From: Phaseolus vulgaris
Lineage: Eukaryota > Streptophyta > Magnoliopsida > Fabales > Fabaceae
Length of the DNA stretch: 64,000 nt
Assembly (NCBI RefSeq): GCF_000499845.2
Contig: NC_023756.2
Location: 32,207,660-32,271,659 of the forward strand
Reading direction: 5' to 3'
Shown piece by piece: positions 62,344 through 64,000 of this stretch. The stretch's first letter is position 1. Each line of letters starts with the position of its first letter. Below the pieces are notes generated by a model. The model ran no database searches and had not been told where the DNA came from. It was given only the letters and a program-made list of their open reading frames with translations. The position numbers were made by a program, and so were the translations under genes.

Positions 62344-64000
62344 ATCTTACATTGACACTAGGCTCTTCACATTTGAGGAATGTCCTTGTGGCACTTTCAC
62401 ACCTTTTAGACATTGACAAAAACTAATTTTTTTCATCTTTTGACATTGTGTAACAGGCTGGGGGCAAATATGTACGCTTACCCATTTCTATGGGTGCCAA
62501 CTCGTCGCGTATGTTCATCTCAATCAAATATAAACGAGCATTTAGACCATCCTTCGTCTTCACGTTAATGTTAAGAAGTGTACCAATTAAGCTATCACAC
62601 ACATTCTTCTCAACATGCATTACATCTATACAATGTCTGACTTCTAACCTCGACCAGTACGGAAGATCAAAGAAGATTGATTTCTTCTTCCAAATATTTG
62701 TCACAGATGACTTTTTTTTTGACTTACCGAAGGTGTGGTCTATGTTATTTACCTTTTCGTAAACCTCAACACCGGTTAATGGAGTTGGTGGACCACTACC
62801 CTCTTGGTATCCATTAAAGGCTTTTTTTCAACCTCCGGTAAGGATGATGACTTCTAAGAAACCTCCGATGCCGAAGATATACTGTTTTCCTTCCATGTTT
62901 AAATTGTTGAGAAGCAGTGTCTTCTTTGCATATTGGACACGCTTTGTGACCCTTAACACTATAACCTGATAAGTTACCATATGTCGGAAAGTCATTGATG
63001 GTGCAAAATAACATGGCATGAAGCTTGAAAGTTTCATTAGCAAATCCGTCAAATACTTCAACACCCTGGTCCCACATTAACTTCAAATCTTCAATTAGGG
63101 GACTTAGATAAACATCAATATCATTCCCTGGTTGTTTCAAACCGGATATCATCATAGACAACATCATGTATTTTCGCTTCATGCACAATCTAGGAGGGAA
63201 GTTGTAAATAACTAGTAATATAGGGCATGAACTGTGATTTGTACTCATATTACCAAACGGATTCATTCCGTCTGTAGCTAAACCAATTCGGATATTTCTT
63301 GATTCTTTACCAAATTCTGGAAAGTCATCATCAAATTTCTTCCATTGAATAGAATCAGCTGGATGTCGGTACATGCCATCGCATTTCCTCTCATCTGCAT
63401 GCCATCTAAGATTCTTAGCATCGTCTGGGTTTGCAAACAAACGCTTCATCCTTGGAATGATGGGAAGATACCACATAACCTTCATTGGGGGTCCATGCTT
63501 TTCCATGTCATCAATAGAATCATCATCTTTTTGTTTCAACTTATAACGTGATAACCCACACCTCGGACAACTTTTCAACAATTCAAAATCTTTTCGGTAT
63601 AATATACAATCATTAGGACATGCATGTATCTTTTTGTACTCCATACCCATTGGACAAAGAATCTTTTTGGCCTCATAATTACGATTAGGTAGACTATTTC
63701 CCTCTGGAAGCATATTCTTCAACAGTTGGAGCAATTCCGTGAAGCTTTTATCAGTCCATCCGTTTCTTGCCTTCAAATTCATCAATCTTAACACCGCCGA
63801 CAACCGTGTGAAGTTAGTTGATCCAGGATACAAAGGTGTCTCTGCATCTTTTGACATACTTTCATATCCATGCGCTTTTGCAAAACACTCAGCTCCCACA
63901 TCGAGTACTGCTTCATCCATGGTAGAACCCACATATTCTTCAGTTACGGAAACACGTGGTAAATTTAATAATTCACCATGCCATGTCCAAGTTGTATAAG
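62344..64000 (-). pseudogene. CACTA-C TNP2 transposase, N-terminal and catalytic part, frameshifted
   Basis: At the window edge the frame is already open (HGELLNLPRVSVTEEYVGST). It continues with FTRLSAVLRLMNLKARNGWT, KIHACPNDCILYRKDFELLK, SCPRCGLSRYKLKQ, LRWHADERKCDGMYRHPADS, RIGLATDGMNPFGNMSTNHS and GYSVKGHKACPICKEDT, the TNP2 (En/Spm) family. At a poly-A run (62,822-62,828 on plus as T) one extra base ends this frame. The protein resumes in another frame with LPYWSRLEVRHCIDVMHVEK and GKRTYLPPACYTMSK, then shifts again at ~62,412. It would cut element ends; this copy cannot. Confidence 0.85.

Larger units (their letters stand above)
58985..64000 (-). mobile_element. CACTA-C, En/Spm element, continues past the right edge
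   Basis: The minus strand encodes, right to left, a TNP2-type transposase and then a second multi-exon gene. It belongs to the same family as CACTA-A and CACTA-B. The homologous exon in B (34,081-34,242) differs enough from 58,985-59,150 to show that these are separate elements. The left end is fused to CRM pol; no terminal repeat is in the window. Confidence 0.85.

Noticed and set aside
1..64000. CRISPR array, bacterial operon, tRNA or rRNA genes
   Set aside because: No regularly spaced identical short repeats with unique spacers, no Shine-Dalgarno gene strings, and no recognisable tRNA or rRNA sequence. The content is plant transposable elements.

Overview
The window is plant nuclear DNA made almost entirely of transposable elements. 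I see no ordinary host gene, rRNA or tRNA. Element types (Maximus/SIRE-like and other Ty1/copia, Tat and CRM-lineage Ty3/gypsy, En/Spm CACTA with MITE-like derivatives, LINE remnants) and the AACAATCGGTTGTTT-type motifs in the Copia LTRs suggest a legume, probably Phaseolus/Vigna-like (inference). A CRM-lineage element whose pol end carries a CR-like motif running into its LTR fits pericentromeric or centromeric chromatin.

Left third (1-28.2 kb): a Tat-type solo LTR with a perfect target duplication (83-960), a Copia LTR fragment, a gutted Copia element on the minus strand (2.9-6.0 kb), then two direct, diverged copies of one block (6.02-15.11 kb and 19.6-26.46 kb). The copies differ by insertions. 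Three CACTA-type non-autonomous elements and one LINE fragment sit in copy 1; copy 2 has the empty site or an internally deleted remnant, and has its own microsatellite expansion. Between the copies lie a CACTA terminus, a Tat gag fragment, a truncated CACTA element (CACTA-A, 16.47-18.06 kb) and an LTR-like fragment.

Right part (28.2-64 kb) is a nest. CACTA-B (28,264-34,242, coding on minus) has a Maximus/SIRE-like deletion derivative (28,277-32,615) inserted 13 bp inside its terminal repeat. Next come two CRM-lineage LTRs (34.2-35.7 kb) and a CRM-lineage body that stops abruptly at about 58,984. Inside the CRM leader lies a minus-strand non-autonomous Copia element (36,038-53,505, TSD TGAGT). 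Inside that lies a Tat-lineage Ty3 element (37,583-49,556, TSD TCAGC). A second, related CACTA element (CACTA-C, 58,985 to beyond the right edge, minus) follows. LTR divergence agrees with the order: about 4 differences in 799 bp for the inner Tat LTRs, about 20 in 1,136 bp for the Copia LTRs.

How the parts work: each retroelement has, or had, gag, protease, RT/RNase H and integrase, but every pol here is broken by stops, frameshifts or deletions, so mobility would need help in trans. The most intact reading frames are the accessory ones: a two-exon antisense gene between pol and the 3' LTR of the Tat element (826 codons when spliced in silico), and a 394-codon ORF in the env-position of the SIRE-like derivative. 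A pair of palindromic MYB-like motifs spaced exactly 21 bp recurs in several Copia elements and may be a shared regulatory module.
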